From contig JADLFI010000042.1 of the NCBI GenBank assembly GCA_020845635.1, positions 62,001 to 126,000 of the forward strand: a stretch of 64,000 bases of DNA, written 5' to 3'. Every line of letters starts with the position of its first letter. Positions within the stretch are counted from its first letter, which is position 1. This DNA comes from Bacteroidia bacterium. Lineage in GTDB: Bacteria; Bacteroidota; Bacteroidia; UBA4408. Positions 17,030 to 25,587 of the stretch are shown here, piece after piece. Both the position numbers and the translations under genes were made by a program. The notes beneath the pieces were generated by a model, which saw only the letters and a list, made by a program, of their open reading frames with translations, searched no databases and was not told where the DNA came from.

Positions 17030-17938
17030 TTAACTAATATAGGTTTGAACAAAAGCATATAGATTAAAATTTTCTTTATGTATTTCATTCCCTAAAACTT
17101 GCTGTAGATCTTGCTTATTGATATTTTTCATTTTTTCGTTTTGTATCAGTTTATAAGCTTTTTCTGCCAGCAAAAATATTTTAAGCTGATTGTTTTTCTT
17201 ACTTAATACTTTGTAAAGAGACTCTACCAGTTCTTCTACTCCTTCTTTTTGGGTAGCCGTGGTTTTTACCACTTCGGGTTTTTGTTTGTAGGAAGCTCCA
17301 ACACGTAAAAGATTACTTAAATTATTAAAGTATATTTCAGCACCCGGCCTGTCGGCTTTATTTACTACAAAAACATCAGCAATTTCCATTACCCCTGATT
17401 TTAGTTGTTGAATCTCATCACCCGCCTCCGGAACCAATACCAAAACGGTAACATCGGCCAAACCTACTATCTCAATTTCTGATTGACCAACACCAACGGT
17501 CTCAACCAAAATTAAATCAAAATTTGAAGCTCTTAAAGTATCGCTAATCTCAATAATTTTTGCCGACAACCCACCTAATGAGCCACGTGTGGCAACACTT
17601 CTTATATATACATTGGAATTATTAAAATGTTCACTCATCCTTACTCTATCGCCAAGTATAGACCCTAAATTAAAGGGCGAGGTGGGGTCAACCGCTATAA
17701 TTCCAACACGCTTGTTTTGTTTTGTCAATACTTCTATAATGGCATTAACCAAACTACTCTTACCTGCTCCGGGCGGGCCTGTAATACCTATAATTGGAGT
17801 ATGGCTATTGATAGTCATTGAACTCAACAACTCTTTGCTGCCCGGCAAATCATTTTCAACCAAGGTTAAACAACGACCTATTGTTCTAAAATCTCCTTCT
17901 TGTAAGCCTTTCAGCAACTCTGTGGTAGTCATTTTCAT
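17030..17938 (-). CDS. meaB: Methylmalonyl-CoA mutase-associated GTPase MeaB
   Basis: This is a G3E-family GTPase that guards the B12 cofactor of methylmalonyl-CoA mutase. The 302-residue protein shows Walker A GPPGAGKSSL (about 54-63), the switch region VAVDPTSPF, SVATRGSLGGLS, VETVGVGQSE with the Walker B-type glutamate, and NKAD for guanine. The length is normal. The mutase genes are not in the window. The gene sits between the cysteine desulfurase (55 bp upstream) and the TIGR01777 SDR (3 bp downstream). Confidence 0.95.
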   Translation of the reverse strand: MKMTTTELLKGLQEGDFRTIGRCLTLVENDLPGSKELLSSMTINSHTPIIGITGPPGAGKSSLVNAIIEVLTKQNKRVGIIAVDPTSPFNLGSILGDRVRMSEHFNNSNVYIRSVATRGSLGGLSAKIIEISDTLRASNFDLILVETVGVGQSEIEIVGLADVTVLVLVPEAGDEIQQLKSGVMEIADVFVVNKADRPGAEIYFNNLSNLLRVGASYKQKPEVVKTTATQKEGVEELVESLYKVLSKKNNQLKIFLLAEKAYKLIQNEKMKNINKQDLQQVLGNEIHKENFNLYAFVQTYIS

Positions 17939-17993
17939 AACTCAAATAATAACCATAAATATTTATTAGATGATAAGGAAAATAGATAGCCCC

Positions 17994-19121
17994 TTACTCA
18001 TAAAGCTTTTTAATTTTTGTAACTGTATTTTCAATATCATCAAGGGTATTAAATTTACCTAAACTAAATCGTATGCTTGATTGTGCATCGGCATTATTTA
18101 AGCCCATAGATAGGAGCACGTGCGATGCTTCTGTTTTAGCAGAAGTACAAGCTGAACCACTTGAAACAGCAATATTCTTTAGGCTTTTAAAAATTTCGCC
18201 TGCTGTTTTTCCTTTAAAACAAATATTGCTGGTATTGGGTAAGCGACTATTGGTGTCGCCATTTATTTTTATTCCGGGTAAAGTGCTAATTTCGTTTTCC
18301 AGCCTGTTGCGAAGGTTAATCATTTTTTCGGTATAGTGGCTCATTTCGGCTGCGGCAAGCTCGCAGGCTTTTCCCATTCCTACTATTCCTGCCACATTTA
18401 AGGTGCCTGATCTTAGGCCGTTTTGCTGTCCACCACCGTCAATCAATGGGGTTAAACTAATTTTTGGACGCTTGTTACGTAAATATAAAGCACCTACACC
18501 TTTAGGGCCGTACATTTTATGAGCCGATAAACACAACATATCAATATTACTTAACTTAACATCAATGGGTATTTTACCGGCTGCTTGTGTTGCATCACAA
18601 AAAAACAGACATTTGTTTTCATGAGCTATCTCGGCTATTTCATTTACAGGATTAATATACCCTGTTTCGTTGTTGGCATACATTAGGCAAATCAACATGG
18701 TTGATGGTTTTATAGACTTACGCAATTCATCTACATTTATTTGACCTTTTGCATTAACCGGAAGTAGAGTTATTTCAAATCCTTTTTTCTCTAATACGGA
18801 TAAAGTGTCTAACACCGCCATGTGTTCTGTAACAGATGAGATGATATGATTTTTTTCTGAGCCTGTTTTTTCTGCAAATCCTTTTAAAGCTAAATTAATG
18901 CTTTCTGTGGCTCCTGAAGTTAATATAATTTCATCAGACTGTGCATTAATCAATCGTGCTATTTGCATTTTTGCAGTTTCTACTGCCTGTTCGGCTATCC
19001 AACCAAAAGAATGATTTTTACTGGAGGCATTGCCAAAAAAACGGTTAAAATAGGGTAACATTGCACTCAGCACAACATCATCTACCGGGGTAGTGGCATT
19101 ATAGTCTAAATATATATTCAC
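17994..19121 (-). CDS. Cysteine desulfurase (NifS/IscS type)
   Basis: This PLP enzyme takes sulfur from cysteine for Fe-S clusters and thiolation. The 375-residue protein carries YLDYNATTP at the N-terminus, His100 stacking on PLP, DATQAAGK, the Schiff-base Lys202 in SAHKMYGPKG and the catalytic Cys325 in SSGSACTSAKTEASHVL. That long loop marks group I (NifS/IscS). No iscU-type scaffold gene is next to it, so whether it serves Fe-S assembly or tRNA thiolation cannot be told. A 12-bp gap to the cytochrome-like gene upstream suggests one transcript. Confidence 0.95.
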   Translation of the reverse strand: MNIYLDYNATTPVDDVVLSAMLPYFNRFFGNASSKNHSFGWIAEQAVETAKMQIARLINAQSDEIILTSGATESINLALKGFAEKTGSEKNHIISSVTEHMAVLDTLSVLEKKGFEITLLPVNAKGQINVDELRKSIKPSTMLICLMYANNETGYINPVNEIAEIAHENKCLFFCDATQAAGKIPIDVKLSNIDMLCLSAHKMYGPKGVGALYLRNKRPKISLTPLIDGGGQQNGLRSGTLNVAGIVGMGKACELAAAEMSHYTEKMINLRNRLENEISTLPGIKINGDTNSRLPNTSNICFKGKTAGEIFKSLKNIAVSSGSACTSAKTEASHVLLSMGLNNADAQSSIRFSLGKFNTLDDIENTVTKIKKLYE

Positions 19122-19133
19122 AGATTTTTTTAA

Positions 19134-19481
19134 TTACTTTTTCCTTGCTGATTTAGCATCATGCATAGTTACTACATATTGTAATATCAGCTCCTGTGCA
19201 CGATTGTCAAGCACCTCACCTTTGCGATTAACCTTTTTTACCATAGGTGGAACAATTTCGTTCCATTTTTGCTCATTCCTTGAGTTAGGGCGATATAATT
19301 TGTGGCACGATTGGCAATGTTTCTCATACAAGGCCTTTCCTTCATTTAAATCTGCCAAAGTCAAATTTGGATATTTAGTTTTGAGTCTATCGGCATCGGC
19401 CTGTGTTGGGGTTAATACCTTAGTAGAAACACATGCAGCCATTAAAAGAATGGAACTAAAAAAAATAAAATGTTTTTTCAT
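19134..19481 (-). CDS. Small c-type-cytochrome-like lipoprotein
   Basis: The start is set at ATG 19479-19481, because from there the protein begins with a proper lipoprotein signal (MKKHFIFFSSILLMAAC); a longer frame to 19571 only adds a non-signal stretch overlapping the next gene's end. The mature part (about 95 residues) has one haem motif CQSCH, preceded by LNEGKALYEKHC as in mono-haem cytochromes c, and a possible distal methionine in PPMVKK. A lysine-rich end follows. It is probably an outer- or inner-membrane anchored electron carrier or sensor in the periplasm. Confidence 0.8.
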   Translation of the reverse strand: MKKHFIFFSSILLMAACVSTKVLTPTQADADRLKTKYPNLTLADLNEGKALYEKHCQSCHKLYRPNSRNEQKWNEIVPPMVKKVNRKGEVLDNRAQELILQYVVTMHDAKSARKK

Positions 19482-19571
19482 ATACGATTTAATAAAGAAT
19501 GGATAAATGTTATTATAAATTAAATAAAAAATGATTAATTTACTATTTAGCAATATGGAATAATCGGGCAA

Positions 19572-20252
19572 TTAAAACTTCTCTAAGGCCAGCGTATCTG
19601 TTGTAGGAAACGGGTTGGATGTTTGTTTCAACAATATAAAGTTTTGGCTATCCAGGAGATGGATACTCCAATTTTTAGTACTATTTAAACTTATTTTTAC
19701 CGAGTCGAATTCGGCAAAAAAACTCCAGGAACCATTAGTAACCAAAGGAGAGCCGCCAATAGTTAATGATTGTTCTAAATTACCATTAGTTTTAAAATCC
19801 ATATAATCATCTATTCCAAGGCTGGTGTTCACATTATTTTCTTTTAGTTGTTTTATACGCCATTTTTGAGCAATATAAAATTCATTATTAGACAAAGTTC
19901 TGAAAGTTTTTAAATCGCTGTAATTTGAATTTGAAGAAGGACAATTGGTTTGCACCTTATATTCATAGGTAGTATTTGCAGCAAGATTTATAATTTGTCC
20001 CGAAGTTCCTGAAGTAACACGCAAAACACTAAAACCAGCACCTGAGCCTGCCTTACGGTAATTAACTAAATATTGTGATGCATCTGCAGCAGCAGACCAT
20101 GAAACATCGGCTGAGTTAGTGGTAATATTCTTAATTTCAATATTAGCAGGAGTTAAACATTCTACATCTTCAGTCAGTTTTTTACATTGACTAAATACTA
20201 TTGATAAAAACAATAGTGATACTATAACTATAAAATTCGATTTTTTCATCAT
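19572..20252 (-). CDS. Lipoprotein with fibronectin type III domain and lipocalin-like C-terminus
   Basis: The 226-residue protein has a lipoprotein signal ending IVFSQC (Cys23). A fibronectin type III domain spans about residues 33-120 (LTPANIEIKNITTNSADVSW, the Trp core and NLAANTTYEYKVQT). The rest (about 130-226) resembles the lipocalin-like lipoprotein domains of Bacteroidota, with WRIKQLKENN, MDFKTNGNL and GSWSFF. It is a surface or periplasmic protein of unknown role. Confidence 0.78.
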   Translation of the reverse strand: MMKKSNFIVIVSLLFLSIVFSQCKKLTEDVECLTPANIEIKNITTNSADVSWSAAADASQYLVNYRKAGSGAGFSVLRVTSGTSGQIINLAANTTYEYKVQTNCPSSNSNYSDLKTFRTLSNNEFYIAQKWRIKQLKENNVNTSLGIDDYMDFKTNGNLEQSLTIGGSPLVTNGSWSFFAEFDSVKISLNSTKNWSIHLLDSQNFILLKQTSNPFPTTDTLALEKF

Positions 20253-20271
20253 TTTGGATTATAAATTGAGA

Positions 20272-20760
20272 CTATAATAAAGTAATTAAATGTTGCAAAC
20301 TGTCGTTTATTAAAATTCTATGGGTAGGAGTGTAGCTTTCTTGATTTGTATTATTAATATGTTCAATAGATTTCTCTAAATCTTTTGGTCTTCCGCCCAT
20401 TTCATTTATAACTGTATAGGCTTCAATCGCTATGCTTTCATCGCTTCCTGAAAGATATTGAACAAAATTGAATAAATAATCGCTATAATCTATTCCTGAT
20501 TCCCAACAAACCGAAATAAGGGCTTTTTTTATTTTATGACTGGTCTTTGGATTGTTAATAGTATTTACTATATTTTCTTTTACAAAATCTTTAGTACAAT
20601 AACCGAGAACCTTTATAATGGATTCAACCGTTTGAATATCTTCATTATCTTTTAAGCCAACTAAATAATCTAATAAGCTCGAAATGTGTTTTTCTGTATA
20701 AGTATTATTTTCGAAATTACTAATCAACAAATCTATGGCTAAAGATGCGTTATCTTTCAT
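20272..20760 (-). CDS. Small helical (HEAT-like) hypothetical protein
   Basis: The 162-residue protein looks all-helical with repeated leucine-rich helix pairs (ISSLLDYLVGLKDNEDIQTVESIIKVLG-type units). It has no signal peptide, no membrane segment and no catalytic motif. HEAT-repeat-like architecture is my reading from the pattern; no family is recognised. It is the first gene of the minus-strand run toward the cysteine desulfurase, 19 bp before the lipoprotein gene. Confidence 0.6.
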   Translation of the reverse strand: MKDNASLAIDLLISNFENNTYTEKHISSLLDYLVGLKDNEDIQTVESIIKVLGYCTKDFVKENIVNTINNPKTSHKIKKALISVCWESGIDYSDYLFNFVQYLSGSDESIAIEAYTVINEMGGRPKDLEKSIEHINNTNQESYTPTHRILINDSLQHLITLL

Positions 20761-21149
20761 TTATTCATCTTTTAATATTAATATATACAAAAATAGGCAT
20801 TTTTTTTAATTGCTCTAATATATTCTGCCGAATTAAAAAGAAATATCCAATCATTCAAATTTTTTTATATCATATTATTAACAAGACAATTAGGGTTTTA
20901 TTGGTTCTAGTCATATTTTGATTTGTACTTAGTTTAATTGTTGCCACAGGTGGTATTTAACCATAGCAAATAGTATGTTATGTATTATGAATGTATAATA
21001 ATTACTAACTATGATGAAACTCTATCATTTTCATTTACATAATTGCAAGAAAATAAGAATTGTTTTATTATATTTGCCACAAACAATTAAAGAATTAAAC
21101 ACGTAATAAAGTAAGGTAAAACAATAAAAACTTAGGTTAATAATTTTGA
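20761..21149. other. Divergent intergenic region with a good plus-strand promoter
   Basis: This gap separates the HEAT-like gene (minus) from the giant surface-protein gene (plus). It is AT-rich, with no protein-like frame. The clear element is the promoter at 21043-21076. Confidence 0.5.
21043..21076 (+). promoter_or_regulatory. Bacteroidota-type promoter of the large T9SS cargo gene
   Basis: A -33 TTG at 21043-21045 and an exact -7 box TATATTTG at 21069-21076 are separated by 23 bp, within the range known for Bacteroides-type housekeeping promoters. It would start a transcript about 65 nt before the ATG at 21150. Confidence 0.55.
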
Positions 21150-24100
21150 ATGAGGCATAAATTAAATTTCTATTTATTACTTGTATTTTTCTCAGTATTT
21201 GTAGTTGAGTCAATTAAAGCTCAAGCCCCTTATTGCACACCAACATTTACATACGGTTGTCAAACCAATTTTACCAACGACTTTATTAATAATTTTTCAA
21301 CAACTAACGGGATAACAAATATTGTAAATAATAACAGCGGGTGCAATTATATGCCCAATAATTATATTTATTATCCTAATAAAATATTAACCGTAGCTCA
21401 AGGTTGCAGTTTTAATTTCACCATTCAATGTGGAGCTATATATCAACAAGGCTTTGCAATATGGATTGATTATAACCAAAATAATTCTTTTACCGATCCG
21501 GGGGAGTTTGTATGGAATTCGGGTTCAGCAGGTTTTCAGGTGTTTAACGGTGTTGTTACAGTCCCGGCAAGTGCCCTAACCGGAAACACACGCATGCGTG
21601 TACGTTCAAACTTTGCGGCTACACCTTCAAGTCCTTGTGCCCATCAAACTTATGGCGAAGTTGAAGATTATATGGTAATTATTGAACCTGCTGCTACTAT
21701 ACCTCCTGTTGGGGTGAATGATACTATTTGTGCAGGTCAAAACGGGCAGGTTACAGCAACCGGAAATGGCACTTTACAATGGTTTACCGTTCCTGCAGGA
21801 GGAACAGTAATTCAAACAGGTGGTACACTTAATACTCCGGTACTTAACAATACTACCACCTATTATGTTCAGTCGGTACTTGGCGGATGCACCAGCCCCA
21901 GAACTCCTGTAACCGTGGTAGTTTCTCCGGCATTTACTTTAAACATCACAGCCTCGGCCGATACAGTTTGTGCAGGAGGTCAAGTTACGCTTACCGGTTC
22001 AGGAACTAACCTTACCTATTTATGGGCGCCCGCGTTAATGGTTAATAACAGTACCGGGAATCCTGTAACAGCAACTGTTAATACACCCACTACTTTTACC
22101 TTGGTGGCTACTAACCCAACAGGATGTTCAGTAACCGCCTCAAAAACAATTGAAATATATCCTACCCCTGTCCTCAATACTATTGTTAATCCGAATGCCA
22201 TTTGTCTTGGCGATACAGCAATTGTTACCGTAAGCGGGGCATCAAACTGTACTTGGACAGGAAATTATTTGTTTGCTAACAACACCAACGATTCTATTTG
22301 GGTAGCACCCTCCGCAACAAGCACATATTCTGTATCAGCTACAGCCTCAAATGGATGTGTAGGCACTCAAACAGCAACCGTTAATGTAAACCTTTTGCCA
22401 CCGGCCAATGCCGGATCTGATATTAACTTATGTAGTGGTGCAAGTGCCACACTCAACGGAAGCGGTGGTGTAAGTTACAGTTGGAGTCCTTCAAACGGAT
22501 TATCGGCAACCAATATTAATAATCCTTCTGTTACCCTAACATCTAACCAAGCATACATACTGAATGTTACAGATGCCAATGGATGTATTAATTCAGATAC
22601 TATGAATGTGAATGTTATTCCTTTGCCCATTGCCAATCCCGGAACCAATACTGCGGTATGCATAGGAGATAGTGTTACGTTGAATGGAAGTGGCGGTACC
22701 CAATACACTTGGTCGCCAGCCACAGGACTAAGCAATGCCTCAATTGCTAATCCGGTTTGTACCCCGGCCTCTACCACATCTTATACACTAACTGTTTCAG
22801 ACGGAACATGTACATCACTACCCTCATCGGCTATTACTGTTACTGTGCACAACCAACCTGCAGCACCGCTTATTACTGCCGGTGGAGTTTTAAGTTTTTG
22901 TCAGGGAGGAAGCGTAACATTAACTTCATCGGCATCCGGTAATAATGTTTGGAGTAATGGAGCTACAACTAATAGCATTACTGTAAATACCTCAGGTACT
23001 TATACGGTTTATTATGTTGATGCCAATGGTTGCAGTTCGGCTGTGTCAAGTGCTGTTACAGTAGTGGTACATCCTTTACCTCCTGCTCCTGTAATCACTG
23101 CATCAGGGCCTTTAACCGTATGTAATGGAGGTTCAGTTGTATTAAGTTCATCAGTAGCCAATACATACAGTTGGTCAAACGGAGCAAATACACAAAGTAT
23201 TAACCTTAACTCATCCGGAAGTTATACCGTAACCATTACTGATGGAAATGGTTGTACATCTACTTCGGCAGCTACAGTTTTTACAGTTTTACCTCCACCC
23301 ACCGCACCGGTCATTACTGCTTCAGGACCTCTGTCGTTTTGCACGGGCGATAGTGTAATATTAACTTCTACACCATCGGCAAGTTATTTGTGGAGTAATG
23401 GTGCTACAACCCAAAGTATTACAGTATTTGGGAGTGGTAGTTACACGGTAACAACTACCAATGCCGGAGGTTGTGTATCGCCCGTATCGGCTGTAACCAA
23501 CACAACTATGTTTCCGGTACCGGCTGCACCTGTTATTACAGCTAATGGGCCTTTAACCTTCTGTAATGGTGGTAACGTAGTGCTTACAAGTACACCCGCT
23601 GCTGCATACAGTTGGTCAAATACTTTTAACACGCAAAGTATTACGGTTATTTCTTCCGGAACCTATAATTTAAGTGTTATTGATAATAATGGTTGTCCAT
23701 CGCCATTATCTAACAATATTGTGGTTGTGGTTAATCCTATACCACCCGCACCTGTTATTACTGCATTAGGGCCAACAACCTTCTGTGAAGGTGGCAGTGT
23801 AACACTTCAGTCAAATCAGCCTAATGGGAATTTGTGGAATAATGGTTCTACACAAAGTAGCATTAGTGTAAGCATTTCAGGAAATTATTCGGTAACTTAC
23901 ACCGATGCCAATAACTGTGTATCGGTTGCTTCTAACCCTGTTATGGTTACTGCAATGCCATTGGCACCTACTCCTACAATCACAGCCAGCGGACCAACTA
24001 CTTTTTGTGTGAACGATAGCGTAACATTAACATGCTCGCAGGCTCAAACCTATTTGTGGAGCAATGGCTCAACAACACCATCTATAACGGTTTATACAGC

Positions 24101-24932
24101 AGGTACTTATACTGTTACAGTTACTGATGTATGTAATCCTGCAAACCCTCAGGCAAATATCTCCATATTGGTTAACCCCAATCCGGTAGTTTCTTTTCAG
24201 TCATCAAAACAAACTGATTGTCTTCCTGCCACTATTGAGTTCACCAATACCAGCAATAATGTAGTGTCAAGCCAATGGAGTTTTGGCGATGGCGGAATTA
24301 GCAATCAATTTAACCCTATATATATTTATAATTTTGCCGGAATTTATAGTGTAAGCCTTACCGCTTTTGATGCTAACGGATGCAGCAGCACCAAAACAAT
24401 GCATGATTATATTGAGATTTTCCCAATGGCTGAAATAAAATATTCTATCTCTCCTAAGGTTACTGATTTATTAAATAGTAATGTTGAGTTTAAGAATATC
24501 ACACCCAATAGCCTCTGTCAACATTGGGTAATTGAGCAAAATGGCTCAAGCTATAAACCTGAGTTTACTCATACTTTTGAAAACCCGGGAGTGTATGAGG
24601 TTAAGTTAACCGTAACTACTGATAAAGGTTGTGTTGAAACAGTGAAAGACTCCATAGTAATTGAAGAAAACTATCATATATTTTTTCCTAATGCATTTAC
24701 ACCTAATGGCGATGGCTTAAACGATGTATTTGCGCCCTCAGGAAGCGGAGTTAAAGATTTCAGAATTGAAATATATAATCGTTGGGGTTTGCTTGTTTAT
24801 GTATCAAACAGTTTTAATCAACCTTGGGATGGTGGTGATAATATACAAGATAACTATATTTGGCGTGTATATTTAACCGATAATAAAGGAACAACCAGAG
24901 AGATGACAGGTAGTGTTACTCTAATACGGTAA
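21150..24932 (+). CDS. Large T9SS-secreted surface protein: GEVED, Ig-like repeats, PKD, gliding-motility C-terminal domain
   Basis: The 1260-residue protein starts with a signal peptide (cleavage probably after SIKAQA). Domains in order: a GEVED domain (about 25-185; AIWIDYNQNNSFTDPGE and YGEVEDYMV), a chain of Ig-like units (about 185-1010) including six close copies of a 74-residue unit built as PVITASGP..FC.GG..LTS...W.NG...SI.V..SG.Y.V...D.NGC, a PKD domain (about 1010-1090; WSFGDGG), a second PKD-like domain, and a type B CTD (about 1178-1260; FFPNAFTPNGDGLNDVF and YNRWGLLVY). It is probably exported and attached to the surface as an adhesin. Threonine, serine and asparagine are abundant and cysteines come in pairs per unit. 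Confidence 0.93.
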   Translation: MRHKLNFYLLLVFFSVFVVESIKAQAPYCTPTFTYGCQTNFTNDFINNFSTTNGITNIVNNNSGCNYMPNNYIYYPNKILTVAQGCSFNFTIQCGAIYQQGFAIWIDYNQNNSFTDPGEFVWNSGSAGFQVFNGVVTVPASALTGNTRMRVRSNFAATPSSPCAHQTYGEVEDYMVIIEPAATIPPVGVNDTICAGQNGQVTATGNGTLQWFTVPAGGTVIQTGGTLNTPVLNNTTTYYVQSVLGGCTSPRTPVTVVVSPAFTLNITASADTVCAGGQVTLTGSGTNLTYLWAPALMVNNSTGNPVTATVNTPTTFTLVATNPTGCSVTASKTIEIYPTPVLNTIVNPNAICLGDTAIVTVSGASNCTWTGNYLFANNTNDSIWVAPSATSTYSVSATASNGCVGTQTATVNVNLLPPANAGSDINLCSGASATLNGSGGVSYSWSPSNGLSATNINNPSVTLTSNQAYILNVTDANGCINSDTMNVNVIPLPIANPGTNTAVCIGDSVTLNGSGGTQYTWSPATGLSNASIANPVCTPASTTSYTLTVSDGTCTSLPSSAITVTVHNQPAAPLITAGGVLSFCQGGSVTLTSSASGNNVWSNGATTNSITVNTSGTYTVYYVDANGCSSAVSSAVTVVVHPLPPAPVITASGPLTVCNGGSVVLSSSVANTYSWSNGANTQSINLNSSGSYTVTITDGNGCTSTSAATVFTVLPPPTAPVITASGPLSFCTGDSVILTSTPSASYLWSNGATTQSITVFGSGSYTVTTTNAGGCVSPVSAVTNTTMFPVPAAPVITANGPLTFCNGGNVVLTSTPAAAYSWSNTFNTQSITVISSGTYNLSVIDNNGCPSPLSNNIVVVVNPIPPAPVITALGPTTFCEGGSVTLQSNQPNGNLWNNGSTQSSISVSISGNYSVTYTDANNCVSVASNPVMVTAMPLAPTPTITASGPTTFCVNDSVTLTCSQAQTYLWSNGSTTPSITVYTAGTYTVTVTDVCNPANPQANISILVNPNPVVSFQSSKQTDCLPATIEFTNTSNNVVSSQWSFGDGGISNQFNPIYIYNFAGIYSVSLTAFDANGCSSTKTMHDYIEIFPMAEIKYSISPKVTDLLNSNVEFKNITPNSLCQHWVIEQNGSSYKPEFTHTFENPGVYEVKLTVTTDKGCVETVKDSIVIEENYHIFFPNAFTPNGDGLNDVFAPSGSGVKDFRIEIYNRWGLLVYVSNSFNQPWDGGDNIQDNYIWRVYLTDNKGTTREMTGSVTLIR
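22862..24185 (+). repeat. Six tandem ~222-bp coding repeats
   Basis: The equivalent codon (start of APVITA or its variant) falls at 22862, 23085, 23304, 23526, 23748 and 23970, so the period is 219-223 bp. Copies are diverged at the DNA level but share blocks such as CCTGTTATTAC and TGGAGTAATGG. They encode Ig-like modules within the surface protein. Confidence 0.85.
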
Positions 24933-24971
24933 TTAAGATGATAAAAAAGAGATAAACAGTTGTTTTATTAA

Positions 24972-24997
24972 AGGCTTAGTTTCCTTAAATTAAGCCT
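24972..24997. terminator. Possible bidirectional terminator hairpin
   Basis: AGGCTTA (24972-24978) pairs with TAAGCCT (24991-24997) around a 12-nt loop, between the converging surface-protein and gmhA genes. The T-run is poor on the plus strand and better on the minus strand (TTTAATAAAACA). It overlaps the gmhA stop region. Confidence 0.35.
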
Positions 24998-25572
24998 AGT
25001 TTACTTAGTTCCTGTTCTACTAATTTAATCAGTATATGAATAATTTTAATATGAATTTCCTGAGCTCTATCGGCATAGGTAGAGAAAGGAGCTCGTATTT
25101 CAACATCGGCCAGTTGAGCTAATTTTCCGCCATCTTTTCCTGTCAGGGCAATAATGCTAATATTTTTTTTCTTTGCAGCTATACAGGCTTCAATAATATT
25201 CTCAGAATTTCCACTGGTACTAATCGCAACAAGCACATCACCGCTTTTCCCAATACCTTCGATATAGCGCGAAAACACATATTGATATCCATAATCATTT
25301 GCCGCGCAGCTAATATACGAGGAATCAGATATGGCTATAGCTCCCAGAGCTTTTCTATCGTTTCTAAACTTACCACTAAGCTCTTCGGCAAGGTGCATGG
25401 CATCGCACATTGACCCACCGTTGCCACAACTTATTATGATGTTTCCGTTTTTATAGGCTTGTATCATAAGGTGCGCTGCTTTTTCAATAGCTTCTATAGC
25501 AGCACTATTTTGAATAAAGGAATGTAGGCAGCTTATACTTTCGTTTAAGTCGTTCAAAATATCATTTCTCAT
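24985..25572 (-). CDS. gmhA: Sedoheptulose-7-phosphate isomerase (SIS domain)
   Basis: GmhA makes D-glycero-D-manno-heptose 7-phosphate, the first step to heptose for LPS and surface glycans. The 195-residue protein has the SIS fold with the phosphate-binding loops ISCGNGGSMCDAMHLAEEL (about 49-67) and VAISTSGNSENIIEA (about 115-129), the FRNDRKALGAIAISDSSYISC strand, and a C-terminal HIKIIHILIKLVEQEL helix. The length matches GmhA. Other heptose genes are not in the window. It lies 15 bp after the HU/SPOR gene on the same strand. Confidence 0.93.
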   Translation of the reverse strand: MRNDILNDLNESISCLHSFIQNSAAIEAIEKAAHLMIQAYKNGNIIISCGNGGSMCDAMHLAEELSGKFRNDRKALGAIAISDSSYISCAANDYGYQYVFSRYIEGIGKSGDVLVAISTSGNSENIIEACIAAKKKNISIIALTGKDGGKLAQLADVEIRAPFSTYADRAQEIHIKIIHILIKLVEQELSKLGLI

Positions 25573-25587
25573 TTCAGCCGCTCGAAT

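Noticed and set aside
17589-17969. 126-residue plus-strand frame opposite meaB
   Set aside because: Antisense to the conserved GTPase motifs; no family features of its own.
19482-19571. Longer N-terminus for the cytochrome-like lipoprotein
   Set aside because: The added 30 residues are not a signal peptide and would bury the clean lipoprotein signal that starts at 19481.
22475-22777. Antisense frames within the repeat-rich surface protein gene
   Set aside because: Low stop-codon frequency comes from the coding strand's biased composition; no conserved features.
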